Shown in pieces: positions 46,454 to 56,508 of a stretch of DNA of 64,000 nt; within the stretch, counting starts at the first letter, position 1, and every line of letters begins with the position of its first letter. The notes under the pieces are model-generated. The model saw only the letters and a list, made by a program, of their open reading frames with translations, searched no databases and was not told where the DNA came from. Location of the stretch: positions 2,542,001 to 2,606,000 of the forward strand of contig NZ_CP076413.1 in assembly GCF_021173085.1 (NCBI RefSeq). The letters are read 5' to 3'. The translations under genes were made by a program, and so were the position numbers. This DNA comes from Ralstonia wenshanensis (lineage in GTDB: Bacteria; Pseudomonadota; Gammaproteobacteria; Burkholderiales; Burkholderiaceae).

Positions 46454-49293
46454 TGCGCAGGCCCGAATACTTGCTTCCATAACGCACGTACGTGCGCGGC
46501 CTCGCGCGCGCAGGTGTCGATCGGTACGCGGGCAGTGGGTTGCCCGTCGAGCCGTAATTTGTGCTGGCGCGCGCGAAAGTCCCGATAGGCATCGGCCACT
46601 TGCGCGGCCGCTGTCGCATCGATCAACCCGAGTTCGCCAGCCATGCGCAGTAGCGCGATGTTGCCCTTGTTGAGGGTCAGCTCGGCATGCGCTGCGCTAT
46701 GCAAAAGCACCAGGAACTGCACGGTGAATTCGATATCGACCATGCCCCCGCGATCATGCTTGAGATCAAACAGCCCCGTCGGGTTCGCATGGCCTTCGGC
46801 CACGCGTTCGCGCATCGCTACGATTTCGTCGCGCAGCGGGCCGGGTTCGCGCGCCTGGCGCAATACGGCGGTGCGCAGCGCCTCGAAGCGCTCGCCGATT
46901 TCCGCATCGCCCGCACAGAAGCGTGCACGCGTGAGCGCCTGGTGCTCCCACACCCACGCTGCGTTGTCGCCCTCGCGCATCTGATAGCGGCGGAACGCTT
47001 CGAAGTGCGTGACCATCAGGCCCGCCGCACCGTTCGGGCGCAATCGCGTATCGACGTCGAACAGCGTGCCGGCGGCGGTATGGCTGGTCAGCCAGGTAAT
47101 GAGCTTGCGTGCGAATGACGCGTACACGTCCGGCGCGCGCTCGTCATCGTCGTCATACAGGAAGATGATGTCGAGGTCCGAGGCATAGCCCAGTTCCTTG
47201 CCGCCGAGCCGGCCGTAGGCGACCACGGCAAAGCGCGGCACCTCGCGGTGGCGTGTCGAGACCTGCTGCCAGACGGTTTCAAGCGTGAGGTCCAGCACGG
47301 CATCGGCCAGATCGGAAAGCCGGTCGCTGATGTGCTCGACACTCAGCATGCCCTGCAAATCCTGCAACAGCACGCGGAAGGTTTCCGCATGGTGCTCCTG
47401 ACGCAGGATATCCATCTGCATCTCGACATGGTCGGACGCTGCCTGCAGGCGCTCGCGCACGCGCGCCCGGAAGGCGGGCCAATCGGGCTCGGCCGACAAC
47501 GCCTCTACGTCGAGCAGCTCATCGAGCAGTTGCGGATGACGCGTGAGGTAGTCCGCCGCCCAGCGCGACGCATGCAGCGTGTGGGCCACGCGCTCCATGG
47601 CCTGCGGATATTCGCTCAGCAGCGAGAGGTACGAGGATCGCCGGCTGATCGCGTCAAAGAAATCGAGAAAGCGTGCGATGGTGACATCGGCATCTGTCTG
47701 CCGCGATGCCTGGTCAAGGGCTCGGTTGATCAGCAAATCGAAACGCTGGCGGCTGACTTCAGACAACGCGCGATAACGCGGCGAATTGCGCGTCGCGCGC
47801 AGTCGCTCCAGCACGCTGTCGGGGTTCGCATAGCCGAGTTCGGCGAGCTGTGCACGGGCAGTTTCCGTGTGCTCGTCATCGAGCAGATCTGCATGCCAGA
47901 CGGCGGCGCACGGCGGCTGGCTGTCCTGCTTGTCGGAGAAGGTTTGATCGAAATGCTGTGCGACTTCGTCCTGGTACGCCTCGAGCCTGGTGACCAGCGC
48001 CACATAATTGTCAAAGCCCATCATGCGTGCCACGCGCAGCTGATCTTCCGGCGAGCCCGGCAGGTTGTGCGTCTGTGCGTCTTCGATGTACTGCAGACGG
48101 TGTTCAAGCTGGCGCAGGAAGCGATAGGCCTCGGTCAGGCGCGCCACGGCTTCGGCATCGATCAGGCCGCGCTCCGACGCAGCCCGAAGTACCTCCAGCG
48201 TGGGCCGCACGCGCAGCCCGAAATCCTGCCCGCCGCGAATGAGCTGAAACACCTGCGCGACGAATTCGATCTCGCGAATGCCGCCGCGCCCGAGCTTGAT
48301 GTTGGGCGAGCGCGCCTGCAGGTGGCCCGCATGATCGCGCTGCTGGTTGGCGCCATTGCTGCGCTTGGCGGCCTCGTTGCGGATCTGCGCATGCAGCGCG
48401 CGAATGGCGGAGATCACGCCGTAATCGAGATAGCGCCGGAAGACGAACGGGCCCGTCACGCGCTCCAACTGTTGAATGACCCGGGCCGCATGCGGACTGG
48501 TCGGGTCGGTGATCACGCGGCCCTTGATCCAGGCGTAGCGCTCCCACTCGCGGCCCTGCACGACGAAGTATTCCTCCAGCATGCCCAGGCTGCACGCGAG
48601 CGGCCCTGCATCGCCGTTCGGGCGCAGGCGCATGTCGACGCGGAAGACGTAGCCGTCCTCCGTCACATCGGCCAGCGCATTGATCAGCCGCCGGCCAAGC
48701 TTCGTGAAATATTCATGATTGGAGAGCGGGCGCGGGCCGCCCTGCGTGTCGCCGTCATCGTCGTAGAGAAAGATCAGGTCGATGTCGGACGAGACGTTCA
48801 GCTCGCGCCCGCCCAGCTTGCCCATGCCGACCACCACCAGTTCCTGCACCTCGCCGGAGGATTGCCCGATCGGCTGGCCGTGCAGCGCGCGCAGTTCCTG
48901 GCCGATCAAGGAAATGGCCGTGCGCACGGCAAACTCGGCCAGGTCGGTCATCGTTCCGGTGACCTCATCGAGCGTCGCGGCGCCGGACAAATCGCGCTCA
49001 ACCAGTGTGCCGAAAACTTCATTGCGCAGCAGGCGCAAGGCGCGCTTGAGCGCAGTCTCGACCTCCACGGCATTGGTGTCGAACAGCTCGGTAAAGCGCG
49101 CCGACAGCCAAGCCACGTCAATCGGCTGCCCTGCGCCGGCCTGCACGCGCTCGGCCCAGCCTTCGCGCGCTTGCGCCTGGCGCTGGAGATAGCGCGAATA
49201 CGCAAGTGCAAAGGGCAGCGCGGCAGCGGGAGCCTCCGGCGCGCGGGCCGGAGCTTGCAGAAATGGCTGGGCGGACAAGGCGGAATCAGTCAT
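46450..49293 (-). CDS. glnE: Glutamine synthetase adenylyltransferase/deadenylase GlnE
   Basis: GlnE adds and removes AMP on glutamine synthetase in response to nitrogen status. The ~947-residue protein has two nucleotidyltransferase domains: one with GMGKLGGRELNVSSDIDLIF (deadenylase half) and one with AYGRLGGKELGYASDLDIIF (adenylylase half). Each is followed by a helical domain. Length matches the family. Start ATG at 49293 is preferred on N-terminal composition; the ATG at 49326 has a somewhat better GCGAGA upstream and adds 11 residues. Its stop overlaps the rhombosortase gene. Confidence 0.95.
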   Translation of the reverse strand: MTDSALSAQPFLQAPARAPEAPAAALPFALAYSRYLQRQAQAREGWAERVQAGAGQPIDVAWLSARFTELFDTNAVEVETALKRALRLLRNEVFGTLVERDLSGAATLDEVTGTMTDLAEFAVRTAISLIGQELRALHGQPIGQSSGEVQELVVVGMGKLGGRELNVSSDIDLIFLYDDDGDTQGGPRPLSNHEYFTKLGRRLINALADVTEDGYVFRVDMRLRPNGDAGPLACSLGMLEEYFVVQGREWERYAWIKGRVITDPTSPHAARVIQQLERVTGPFVFRRYLDYGVISAIRALHAQIRNEAAKRSNGANQQRDHAGHLQARSPNIKLGRGGIREIEFVAQVFQLIRGGQDFGLRVRPTLEVLRAASERGLIDAEAVARLTEAYRFLRQLEHRLQYIEDAQTHNLPGSPEDQLRVARMMGFDNYVALVTRLEAYQDEVAQHFDQTFSDKQDSQPPCAAVWHADLLDDEHTETARAQLAELGYANPDSVLERLRATRNSPRYRALSEVSRQRFDLLINRALDQASRQTDADVTIARFLDFFDAISRRSSYLSLLSEYPQAMERVAHTLHASRWAADYLTRHPQLLDELLDVEALSAEPDWPAFRARVRERLQAASDHVEMQMDILRQEHHAETFRVLLQDLQGMLSVEHISDRLSDLADAVLDLTLETVWQQVSTRHREVPRFAVVAYGRLGGKELGYASDLDIIFLYDDDDERAPDVYASFARKLITWLTSHTAAGTLFDVDTRLRPNGAAGLMVTHFEAFRRYQMREGDNAAWVWEHQALTRARFCAGDAEIGERFEALRTAVLRQAREPGPLRDEIVAMRERVAEGHANPTGLFDLKHDRGGMVDIEFTVQFLVLLHSAAHAELTLNKGNIALLRMAGELGLIDATAAAQVADAYRDFRARQHKLRLDGQPTARVPIDTCAREAAHVRALWKQVFGPAQ

Positions 49294-49468
49294 GCGGACG
49301 CATCGAGCATTGGCGGAAGCATCCATTCTCGCTGAAATGCGCGCCGATACACGCAGGGCAATCCGTGATCACCAACGTTCACGGGCACTGGGCGTGCTTG
49401 CCGCTGGGCAGGCGCCACACCGAACCCCAAATGTGGCGCCACCTCCTGAATATCGGATAATCCGCATC

Positions 49469-52400
49469 ATGCCCCGCCCGTCCCAGCCCCCAGAATCGCC
49501 GAAGTCCGATGGTGGACACGCCAGCACCCTGTCCACACGCGGGGTGAGCCGACCCACGGCTTGGGCATGGCTGGTACGACGCGTCAGCCGGATCGGCACG
49601 GGCATCGGGGCTGTCTTACGCGCCCCGATCTGGCGCAAGCTGTGGCGCGTGCTCTGGAAGACGGCGGTGGCGCTGGCCGTTTTGGCCGTCGTGGGCATGC
49701 TGGCGGTGCGCTTCATCCTGTGGCCGCGCGCAAGCCTGGCGCGCGAATGGATGGAACGCGAGGCGTCCAGCGCACTGCACGCCACGGTCGGCATCGGGTC
49801 GCTCGAGACCTACTGGGAGGGCTGGCACCCGGCCTTCCGCGCCCAGCGCATTGACGCGCACGACACTGCCGGCCGCCGCACCTTGGCGGTCCAGGACGTG
49901 CAGGCACGGCTGTCCTGGCGCTCGTTGCTGCGCATGCAGATCACCTTTGCCTCCCTGCACGCCCGCAACGCCGACGTGCTCGTACGGCGCAATGCTGAGG
50001 GTGCCTTGCTCGTCGCGGGCATGCCGCTCGGCCCGGACACCGGCGGCGACAGCGATTTCCTCGACCAGCTCCTCTCCCAAGGAGACATCGATTTCCAGCA
50101 AGGCGCCGTCCGCTGGCTCGACGAGCAGCAGAAGCTGCCCGAAGTGGCACTGGGCAATGTGCGCGTGCAGCTACGCAGCGGCCCGACGCGCCACCGGCTG
50201 GAGGCCAGCGGCACCTCGCCCACGCTGTTCAACGGCCCCATCAAACTGCACGCCGATTTCCGTCACGACCTGCTGGCCCGCCCCGGCGATTGGCGCCACT
50301 GGCACGGCCAGGCTTCCTGGCAGGTCGATACGCTGCAGTTGGCTTCCGTGCAGCACTATGTTCCCGTGCTGGCCGCCGCAAAAAGCGGCACGCTCACGTC
50401 CGACGGCTCGGTGGAGTTTGCCGACGGCGTATTCACGCGCAGCCAGGCACGGCTGACAGGGCAGCAGCTCGATCTGCAGGTCCGCAAGGATCTGGACCCG
50501 CTGCAGTTGCGCAGCCTCCAGGCGCTGGCCACGCATCAGCGCAATGCGCGCGGTGAGCACACCTTGCGCCTCGACACGCTGCTCTGGCAGCCGCTGAACC
50601 CGCCCGCACAACCGCCGTCGGTGCCCGAACTGGCAGGCCCCGGCATCCAGGCGCCGGCCAACCCTGCCGGCACGCCGCGCGGCTTGCGCAATGTCACCGT
50701 GGGGTGGGCGCTCGACTCGCGCGATGCCCTGCGCAGCCTGCAAGTCAAAGCCACGACACTGGATTTGGCCGACCTGCGCAACATCGCCACCGCCCTACCG
50801 CTGCCCGCCGGCGTGCTCGAACCGCTGCGTACCAAACAACCGTCCGGCCGCATCGACGATCTGGACATCAACTGGCAACGCGATGTCTCCCGCTGGCGAC
50901 CAAATTCGCCGGCGCCCGTGCACTTCACCGGCCGCGCCACGATGCGCCAAGTGTCGTTCGGCCCCGGCGCGCTGCCTGCGGTGCCGCCCGGCCAGCATCC
51001 CGAGCCAGCCGTGCCTGGTGTGGAGAACCTCTCCGGCAACGCCGTCTTCTCCAACGACAAGGGCACGCTGCGCATCGAGTCCAACGACACCGCGCTGCTG
51101 CTGCCCGGCACGTTTGCCGACGCCCGCGTGCCGCTGGACCGGCTGCAAGGCACGTTCAACTGGACGTATCGCAAGCAGGAACTGGTCGTCACGAGCGACA
51201 ACCTCGCGTTCTCCAACGACGACCTGTCGGCGCGCATCACGGGCAGCTATCGTCACGCGCCAGACACCAGCCATCTCGGCACCATCGACCTGAAGGGCAC
51301 GCTCGACCGCGCCAGCGTTCCACGTGTGCCGCGCTACCTGCCGCTGTCGATTGGCCAGCATCTGCGCGACTACCTGGGCGGTGCGTTGCAGGCCGGCACG
51401 GCCAATAACGTCGATTTCGCACTGGCGGGCGATCTGCACGACTTCCCGTTCCGTCCGCCGCACAAGGGCGTGTTCCGCGTAGAAGTGCCGATCCAGGACG
51501 TGACGTACCAGTCCGCGCCGCCCGAAGCCGCGCACAACCCGCCGGGCCGCGTGCCCACGCACCCGGGCGACTGGCCAGCGTTCACCAACATCAACGGCAC
51601 GGTGATCTTCGATCGGGCATCCCTGGCGTTCAAGGTGGCGCGCGCCAAGGTGATGGGCGTGAATCTGCAGGACGTGAACGGCAGCTTGCCCGACATGGGC
51701 GACCACAGCCCGCTGCTCACCATTGACGGCCGCGGCGATGGCGCCACGCAGAACTTCCTGCAATACGTCGAGGCAAGCCCCATCGGCCAGTGGATCGGGC
51801 ATTTCACGAAGGACGCACGTGCCCAGGGCAACGCCACGCTGGCGCTCAAGCTGGAGCTGCCGCTGCACGAGATGCATTCGACGCGCGCCCAGGGCAACGT
51901 CACGTTCGTGCGCAATGACGTCACGCTCGTGCCGCAAGCGCCGCCGCTCACCGATGTGAACGGCGCGCTCACCTTTACGCAGAAGGGCATCGGTTTCGAT
52001 AACCTGCGCGCGCGCTTTGCCGGCGGCGAAATCCGCCCCACGGGCGGTACCGCACCCGACGGCACGATCCGCATCCAGGTGGCGGGCACCGCGTCGGCGC
52101 AAGGGCTGCGTGAGACGACGCCAGAGAACAGCCCGGTGGCCGCCGTCGCCCGCTCGCTGGAGGGCAGCGCGCCGTACAGTGCGACCATCAGCGTCAAGCA
52201 GCATCGCCCGCTCATCCAGGTGCAATCAGATCTCACACCGATGACGGTGCGTCTGCCGGCACCGCTGAACAAGGCTGCCGGGCAGCCGCTGCCGGTGCGT
52301 TTCGAGATGCAGCCGCTGGCGTCCAACAACGCCATCGACGAAATCGTTTTGCAGGTCGGCAATATCGTCAGCGCGCGCTACGAACAACGCAACACGGGCA

Positions 52401-53752
52401 ACGGCGTGGAGGTGCTGCGAGGCGGCATCGCCGTGCGGCAACCGGTACCGCAGCCGCAGGAAGGCGTGCAGGCCAACCTGGCGCTGGATCAGTTGGACAT
52501 CGACGCCTGGCGCCAGGTATTTGCCGCGCCCGCCGCAGACAAGAGCGCCAGCCAGATTGCCGCCGAACACGTGGCCAACGCCGCCGCCAACGCCCCCGAC
52601 AGCCATAGCGCATATCTGCCCAGCCACCTGAGCGCCCGCGCGCAAACGCTGCGCATTCTGGGCCGCGACTTCAACGCCGTGCGTATTGACGCCACGCGCG
52701 ACGGCCCCAACTGGCAATCGACCATTGATTCGCGCGAAATTGCGGGCAGCGCGCGCTGGCACGCCGAGAGCGCCGCCGTGCCCTTCGGCGAGCTGACGAT
52801 GCGCCTGTCGCGCATGAGCATCCCGGATGCGAAGGAAGAGACTGCGCTCACCGAATCGCTGGCCAGCAGCTCGCAGGAAATACCATCGGTCGACCTCGTT
52901 GCCGACAAATTCGACCTGCGCGGCAAGGCGCTCGGCAAGCTGGAGATCAAGGCGCGCAACCAGATCACCGACGGCGCACCCGTCTGGACGCTCGAGACGT
53001 TGAAGATCGAGCAGCCCGCTGCCACGCTGACGGCACACGGTACGTGGCGCATCCCGCGACGCCTGCGCGGCGGCGGCGATGACCCCGAGCGCCGGACGCT
53101 CCTTGACTTCAACCTTGACCTGCGCGATACCGGCGACCTGCTGCAGAAGATGGGCTTCGCCAAGGTGATCGACGGCGCCAAGGGCAAGCTCGAAGGCCGC
53201 GTGGTCTGGCGTGGCTCGCCCATGTCGATCGACTACCCCACGCTCAATGGCCGCATGGCGCTGAACCTGGAGCGCGGCCAGTTCCTGCCGGTCGATCCGG
53301 GCCTGGCCAAGCTGGCCGGCGTGCTGAGCCTGCAGGGGCTGCTGCATTTCGCCACCGACCTGCGCAGCGCCACCGGGCGCGGCACGCCGTTCGAAAGCGT
53401 GGCAGCCACCGGCACCATCGCCAGCGGCGTTGCCCACACCGAAGATTTCGCCGTCAAGGGCCCGCAGTTCCAGGTAGCCATGCAAGGCTCGGCCAACATC
53501 CTCGATGAAACGCAGGACCTGCGCGTAAAGGTCACGCCCAAGGTGGATGCCACGTCGGCCTCGCTGGCAGCGGCATTCATCAATCCGGCCATCGGGCTGG
53601 GGACGCTCGCCGCGCAGCTGGTTCTGGGCGATCAGCTATCGAAGGCATTCGTCACGCAATACCACGTAACCGGTAGCTGGGCCGATCCGAAGATCGAGAA
53701 AGTCGCATCCAACAGCAATTCGGGCAGCCAATCGCAAACCTCGGCAAAATAG
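49469..53752 (+). CDS. yhdP: YhdP-family (AsmA-like) phospholipid transport protein
   Basis: A very large (1427-residue) envelope protein with one N-terminal membrane helix (about 63-84), then a long periplasmic region with repeating beta-groove segments and a DUF3971/AsmA-type C-terminal domain. C-terminal features include LNGRMALNLERGQFLPVDPG and LAGVLSLQGLLHFATDLRS. E. coli YhdP (about 1266 residues) helps move phospholipids from inner to outer membrane together with TamB and YdbH. The protein here is longer through Pro/Ala-rich insertions. Start ATG at 49469, 3' neighbour only 5 bp away. Confidence 0.88.
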   Translation: MPRPSQPPESPKSDGGHASTLSTRGVSRPTAWAWLVRRVSRIGTGIGAVLRAPIWRKLWRVLWKTAVALAVLAVVGMLAVRFILWPRASLAREWMEREASSALHATVGIGSLETYWEGWHPAFRAQRIDAHDTAGRRTLAVQDVQARLSWRSLLRMQITFASLHARNADVLVRRNAEGALLVAGMPLGPDTGGDSDFLDQLLSQGDIDFQQGAVRWLDEQQKLPEVALGNVRVQLRSGPTRHRLEASGTSPTLFNGPIKLHADFRHDLLARPGDWRHWHGQASWQVDTLQLASVQHYVPVLAAAKSGTLTSDGSVEFADGVFTRSQARLTGQQLDLQVRKDLDPLQLRSLQALATHQRNARGEHTLRLDTLLWQPLNPPAQPPSVPELAGPGIQAPANPAGTPRGLRNVTVGWALDSRDALRSLQVKATTLDLADLRNIATALPLPAGVLEPLRTKQPSGRIDDLDINWQRDVSRWRPNSPAPVHFTGRATMRQVSFGPGALPAVPPGQHPEPAVPGVENLSGNAVFSNDKGTLRIESNDTALLLPGTFADARVPLDRLQGTFNWTYRKQELVVTSDNLAFSNDDLSARITGSYRHAPDTSHLGTIDLKGTLDRASVPRVPRYLPLSIGQHLRDYLGGALQAGTANNVDFALAGDLHDFPFRPPHKGVFRVEVPIQDVTYQSAPPEAAHNPPGRVPTHPGDWPAFTNINGTVIFDRASLAFKVARAKVMGVNLQDVNGSLPDMGDHSPLLTIDGRGDGATQNFLQYVEASPIGQWIGHFTKDARAQGNATLALKLELPLHEMHSTRAQGNVTFVRNDVTLVPQAPPLTDVNGALTFTQKGIGFDNLRARFAGGEIRPTGGTAPDGTIRIQVAGTASAQGLRETTPENSPVAAVARSLEGSAPYSATISVKQHRPLIQVQSDLTPMTVRLPAPLNKAAGQPLPVRFEMQPLASNNAIDEIVLQVGNIVSARYEQRNTGNGVEVLRGGIAVRQPVPQPQEGVQANLALDQLDIDAWRQVFAAPAADKSASQIAAEHVANAAANAPDSHSAYLPSHLSARAQTLRILGRDFNAVRIDATRDGPNWQSTIDSREIAGSARWHAESAAVPFGELTMRLSRMSIPDAKEETALTESLASSSQEIPSVDLVADKFDLRGKALGKLEIKARNQITDGAPVWTLETLKIEQPAATLTAHGTWRIPRRLRGGGDDPERRTLLDFNLDLRDTGDLLQKMGFAKVIDGAKGKLEGRVVWRGSPMSIDYPTLNGRMALNLERGQFLPVDPGLAKLAGVLSLQGLLHFATDLRSATGRGTPFESVAATGTIASGVAHTEDFAVKGPQFQVAMQGSANILDETQDLRVKVTPKVDATSASLAAAFINPAIGLGTLAAQLVLGDQLSKAFVTQYHVTGSWADPKIEKVASNSNSGSQSQTSAK

Positions 53753-53757
53753 ACGCC

Positions 53758-54627
53758 ATGACTTCGACCACCGTTGCTCCGGCCCCCGTCGCATCCGGCA
53801 TGGATGCGCCTTTCGATGCACCGTTTCGCGTCGCCGCCATCCAGACCGTGACGGCCATCGACGTGGACGCCAATCTGGCGCGCGCAGACGCGCTGCTTGC
53901 CGAGGCGGCCGCCCAGGGCGCGCAGCTCGCGCTGCTGCCCGAATACTTCTGCATGATGGGCCGCAAGGACAGCGACAAGGTCGCCATCCGCGAGAGCGAC
54001 GAAGACGGCCCGATCCAGGCCTTCCTCGCCGATGCCGCGCGCCGCCACAAGCTGTGGCTCGTCGGCGGCACGTTGCCGATGTGGTGCGAAGACGAACAGC
54101 GCGTGCGCAATACGTCGCTCGCGTTCAACCCGGCCGGATTGCGTGTCGCGCGCTACGACAAGATCCACCTGTTCAACTTCGTGCGCGGCGAAGAGCGCTA
54201 CGACGAGGCCCGCACCATCGAGCCCGGCGCCACGCCGGTCGCCTTCGATGCGCCGTGCGGCCGCGTGGGCATGTCGGTGTGCTACGACCTGCGCTTTCCC
54301 GAGCTGTACCGGGCGTTGGCGTCGCAAGGCAACCTGAACTTGATTCTGATGCCGGCGGCCTTCACCTACGTGACGGGCGCCGCGCACTGGGAAATCCTGC
54401 TGCGTGCCCGCGCCATCGAGAACCAGTGTTATGTGCTCGCCGCCGCGCAGGGCGGGCGCCATGAAAACGGCCGCCGCACGTGGGGCCATTCCATGCTGGT
54501 CGACCCGTGGGGCGAGATCATCGCCTCCGTGCCCGAGGGCGAAGGCGTGGCCATCGGCGACATGGAGCCCGCCCGTATCGCACAGGTGCGCCGGGATTTG
54601 CCGGCGCTCAAGCACCGCGTGATGTAA
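53758..54627 (+). CDS. Nit-family carbon-nitrogen hydrolase
   Basis: A 289-residue nitrilase-superfamily amidase with the Glu-Lys-Cys triad: Glu62 (LLPEYF), Lys135 (YDKIHLFNF) and Cys175 (MSVCYDLRFPELYR). The last motif fits the Nit1/Nit2 branch: deaminated glutathione amidase or omega-amidase. These repair deaminated glutathione or convert alpha-ketoglutaramate; I cannot separate the two. It lies between yhdP and tldD, a common betaproteobacterial order, and is likely cotranscribed with both. Confidence 0.9.
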   Translation: MTSTTVAPAPVASGMDAPFDAPFRVAAIQTVTAIDVDANLARADALLAEAAAQGAQLALLPEYFCMMGRKDSDKVAIRESDEDGPIQAFLADAARRHKLWLVGGTLPMWCEDEQRVRNTSLAFNPAGLRVARYDKIHLFNFVRGEERYDEARTIEPGATPVAFDAPCGRVGMSVCYDLRFPELYRALASQGNLNLILMPAAFTYVTGAAHWEILLRARAIENQCYVLAAAQGGRHENGRRTWGHSMLVDPWGEIIASVPEGEGVAIGDMEPARIAQVRRDLPALKHRVM

Positions 54628-54657
54628 GCCAATCGAATTTTTTTGCGAGAACCGATC

Positions 54658-56121
54658 ATGAACGCAGGCGACATCGCCATCCAGAATCTGTCCATCGCGC
54701 GCCGCGTGCTGCTCGATCCGTACGGCCTTGACGAAGCGCACCTGCAGCGCGCGCTGGCCGACATCTTCACGCACCGCGTGAACTATGCCGACCTCTACTT
54801 CCAGTACACCCGCAACGAGGCGTGGAGCCTGGAAGAAGGCATCGTCAAATCCGGCAGCTTCAGCATCGACCAGGGTGTGGGCGTGCGCGCCGTGTCGGGC
54901 GACCGCACCGCGTTTGCCTATTCCGACGACATCAGCCTGCCCGCGCTGATGCAGGCCGCCGGCGCCACGCGCACGATCGGCAAGGCAGGCGCCGGCCGCG
55001 TGAAGGTTGCCAGCAGCCTGGCCACCACTCCGGGCAGCCACTCGCTCTATGCGCCGAACGACCCGCTCGATTCGATGACCGCCTCCGAAAAGGTTGCCCT
55101 GCTCGAGCGGATCGAAAAGCTCGCCCGCGCCAAAGACCCGCGCGTGGTGCAGGTGATGGCCGGCTTGGCCGGTGAATACGACGTGATGCTCGTTGCGCGC
55201 AGCGACGGCGTGATCGCTGCGGACGTGCGCCCGCTGGTGCGGATCTCCGTCACCGTCATTGCCGAGCAGAACGGGCGCCGAGAAATGGGCAGCTCGGGCG
55301 GCGGCGGCCGCTATGCCTATGGCTATTTCACCGACGAACTGCTGCGCGAATACGTCGACGAGGCGGTCTCCTCAGCGCTCGTCAACCTGGAAGCCAAGCC
55401 AGCACCGGCCGGCACGATGACGGTGGTGCTCGGCCCGGGCTGGCCCGGCGTGCTGCTGCACGAGGCCATCGGCCACGGCCTGGAAGGCGACTTCAACCGC
55501 AAGGGTTCGTCGGCGTTCTCCGGTCGCATGGGCGAGCGTGTGGCCGCCAAGGGCGTCACCGTGGTGGATGACGGCACGCTGGCAAACCGCCGGGGCTCGC
55601 TGAACCTCGACGACGAGGGCAACCCCACGCAGTGCAACACGCTCATCGAAGACGGCATCCTCACGGGCTACATGCAGGACACGCTCAACGCGCGCCTGAT
55701 GAAGATGCCCGTGACCGGCAACGCCCGCCGCGAGAGCTACGCCGCCCTGCCGATGCCGCGCATGACCAACACCTACATGCTCGGCGGCGACAAGGACCCG
55801 CAAGAGATCATCGCCAGCGTCAAGAAGGGGCTGTATGCGGTCAACTTCGGCGGCGGCCAGGTCGACATCACCAACGGCAAGTTCGTGTTCTCGGCCAGCG
55901 AGGCCTACCTGATCGAAGACGGCAAGATCACCGCCCCGGTCAAGGGCGCGACGCTGGTCGGCAGCGGCCCGGAATCGCTCAAGCACGTGACCATGATCGG
56001 CAACGACATGCGCCTTGATTCAGGCATTGGCGTGTGCGGCAAGGAAGGCCAGAGCGTGCCGGTGGGTGTGGGCCAACCGACGCTGCGCATGGAGAACATG
56101 ACGGTGGGCGGCACGGCCTGA
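54658..56121 (+). CDS. tldD: Metalloprotease TldD
   Basis: TldD, with its partner TldE/PmbA, forms a zinc protease that degrades unfolded peptides and matures some RiPPs. The 487-residue protein has the metal motif HEAIGH (268-273) in [18 protein letters not shown], and [14 protein letters not shown] before it. Length matches the family. The start ATG at 54658 is chosen; a TTG at 54643 would add five residues. The partner pmbA is not in this window. Confidence 0.96.
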   Translation: MNAGDIAIQNLSIARRVLLDPYGLDEAHLQRALADIFTHRVNYADLYFQYTRNEAWSLEEGIVKSGSFSIDQGVGVRAVSGDRTAFAYSDDISLPALMQAAGATRTIGKAGAGRVKVASSLATTPGSHSLYAPNDPLDSMTASEKVALLERIEKLARAKDPRVVQVMAGLAGEYDVMLVARSDGVIAADVRPLVRISVTVIAEQNGRREMGSSGGGGRYAYGYFTDELLREYVDEAVSSALVNLEAKPAPAGTMTVVLGPGWPGVLLHEAIGHGLEGDFNRKGSSAFSGRMGERVAAKGVTVVDDGTLANRRGSLNLDDEGNPTQCNTLIEDGILTGYMQDTLNARLMKMPVTGNARRESYAALPMPRMTNTYMLGGDKDPQEIIASVKKGLYAVNFGGGQVDITNGKFVFSASEAYLIEDGKITAPVKGATLVGSGPESLKHVTMIGNDMRLDSGIGVCGKEGQSVPVGVGQPTLRMENMTVGGTA

Positions 56122-56168
56122 TTGCCCTGAAACGTCGTTTTGACGCCGCAGGCCCGGAAAATCCGCGC

Positions 56169-56197
56169 TTGCGGCCCTCAAAAAAAGGGTTTATAAA
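56169..56197 (+). promoter_or_regulatory. Sigma-70-type promoter of the aroG leader
   Basis: TTGCGG (56169-56174), a 17-bp spacer and TATAAA (56192-56197). Predicted start near 56204 would give a leader RNA of about 300 nt before aroG, containing the leader peptide and terminator. Confidence 0.65.
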
Positions 56198-56276
56198 GAC
56201 GGTTCGATTGGTGCGGCGCAGTAGTTTCAAGTCACCTGTGCGCCACAATTTTCCTGCATCGACTAGCTTTCCTCTC

Positions 56277-56360
56277 ATGTCCTTCGCCAAGTTTTTTTAC
56301 TTTTACTTTTGGCATCTCGCACCGCTGGCGGAAGGAGAGGGGCGCTTGCAGCAAAAATAA
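56277..56360 (+). CDS. Candidate aromatic-amino-acid leader peptide (27 aa) of aroG
   Basis: The frame encodes 27 residues starting MSFAK and continuing FFYFYFW, so seven consecutive codons specify Phe (four), Tyr (two) and Trp (one). That matches the design of attenuation leader peptides such as PheL. It lies 149 bp before aroG, whose product makes the precursor of all three amino acids, and between a promoter and an intrinsic terminator. A weakness is the lack of a clear Shine-Dalgarno before the ATG; the frame is open further upstream, so the true start is uncertain. Confidence 0.7.
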   Translation: MSFAKFFYFYFWHLAPLAEGEGRLQQK

Positions 56361-56410
56361 AAGCACCCAGCAGATACCGAAAACCGCCAGCGACCCTGGC
56401 GGTTTTTTTT
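56323..56410 (+). promoter_or_regulatory. Attenuator (antiterminator/terminator) ahead of aroG
   Basis: Terminator: AAAACCGCCAG (56380-56390), loop CGACC, CTGGCGG plus eight T (56396-56410). Antiterminator: CGCTGGCGG (56323-56331), inside the leader peptide frame 11 nt after the Trp codon, is exactly complementary to CCGCCAGCG (56384-56392), the terminator's 5' arm. The two structures are mutually exclusive. A ribosome stalled at the Phe/Tyr/Trp codons would leave the antiterminator strand free and allow aroG expression. Confidence 0.75.
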
Positions 56411-56508
56411 CGCCCAGTCACCTGCCCCACCCCGGCACCGACGCGAAACATGATCCGAACACAGTAGACGTTTCCAATAGAACTCAAGACACATCCCCGG
56501 AGCTTTCC

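Noticed and set aside
47248-49335. 695-codon plus-strand frame opposite glnE
   Set aside because: Shadow of glnE, which has two intact nucleotidyltransferase domains on the minus strand.
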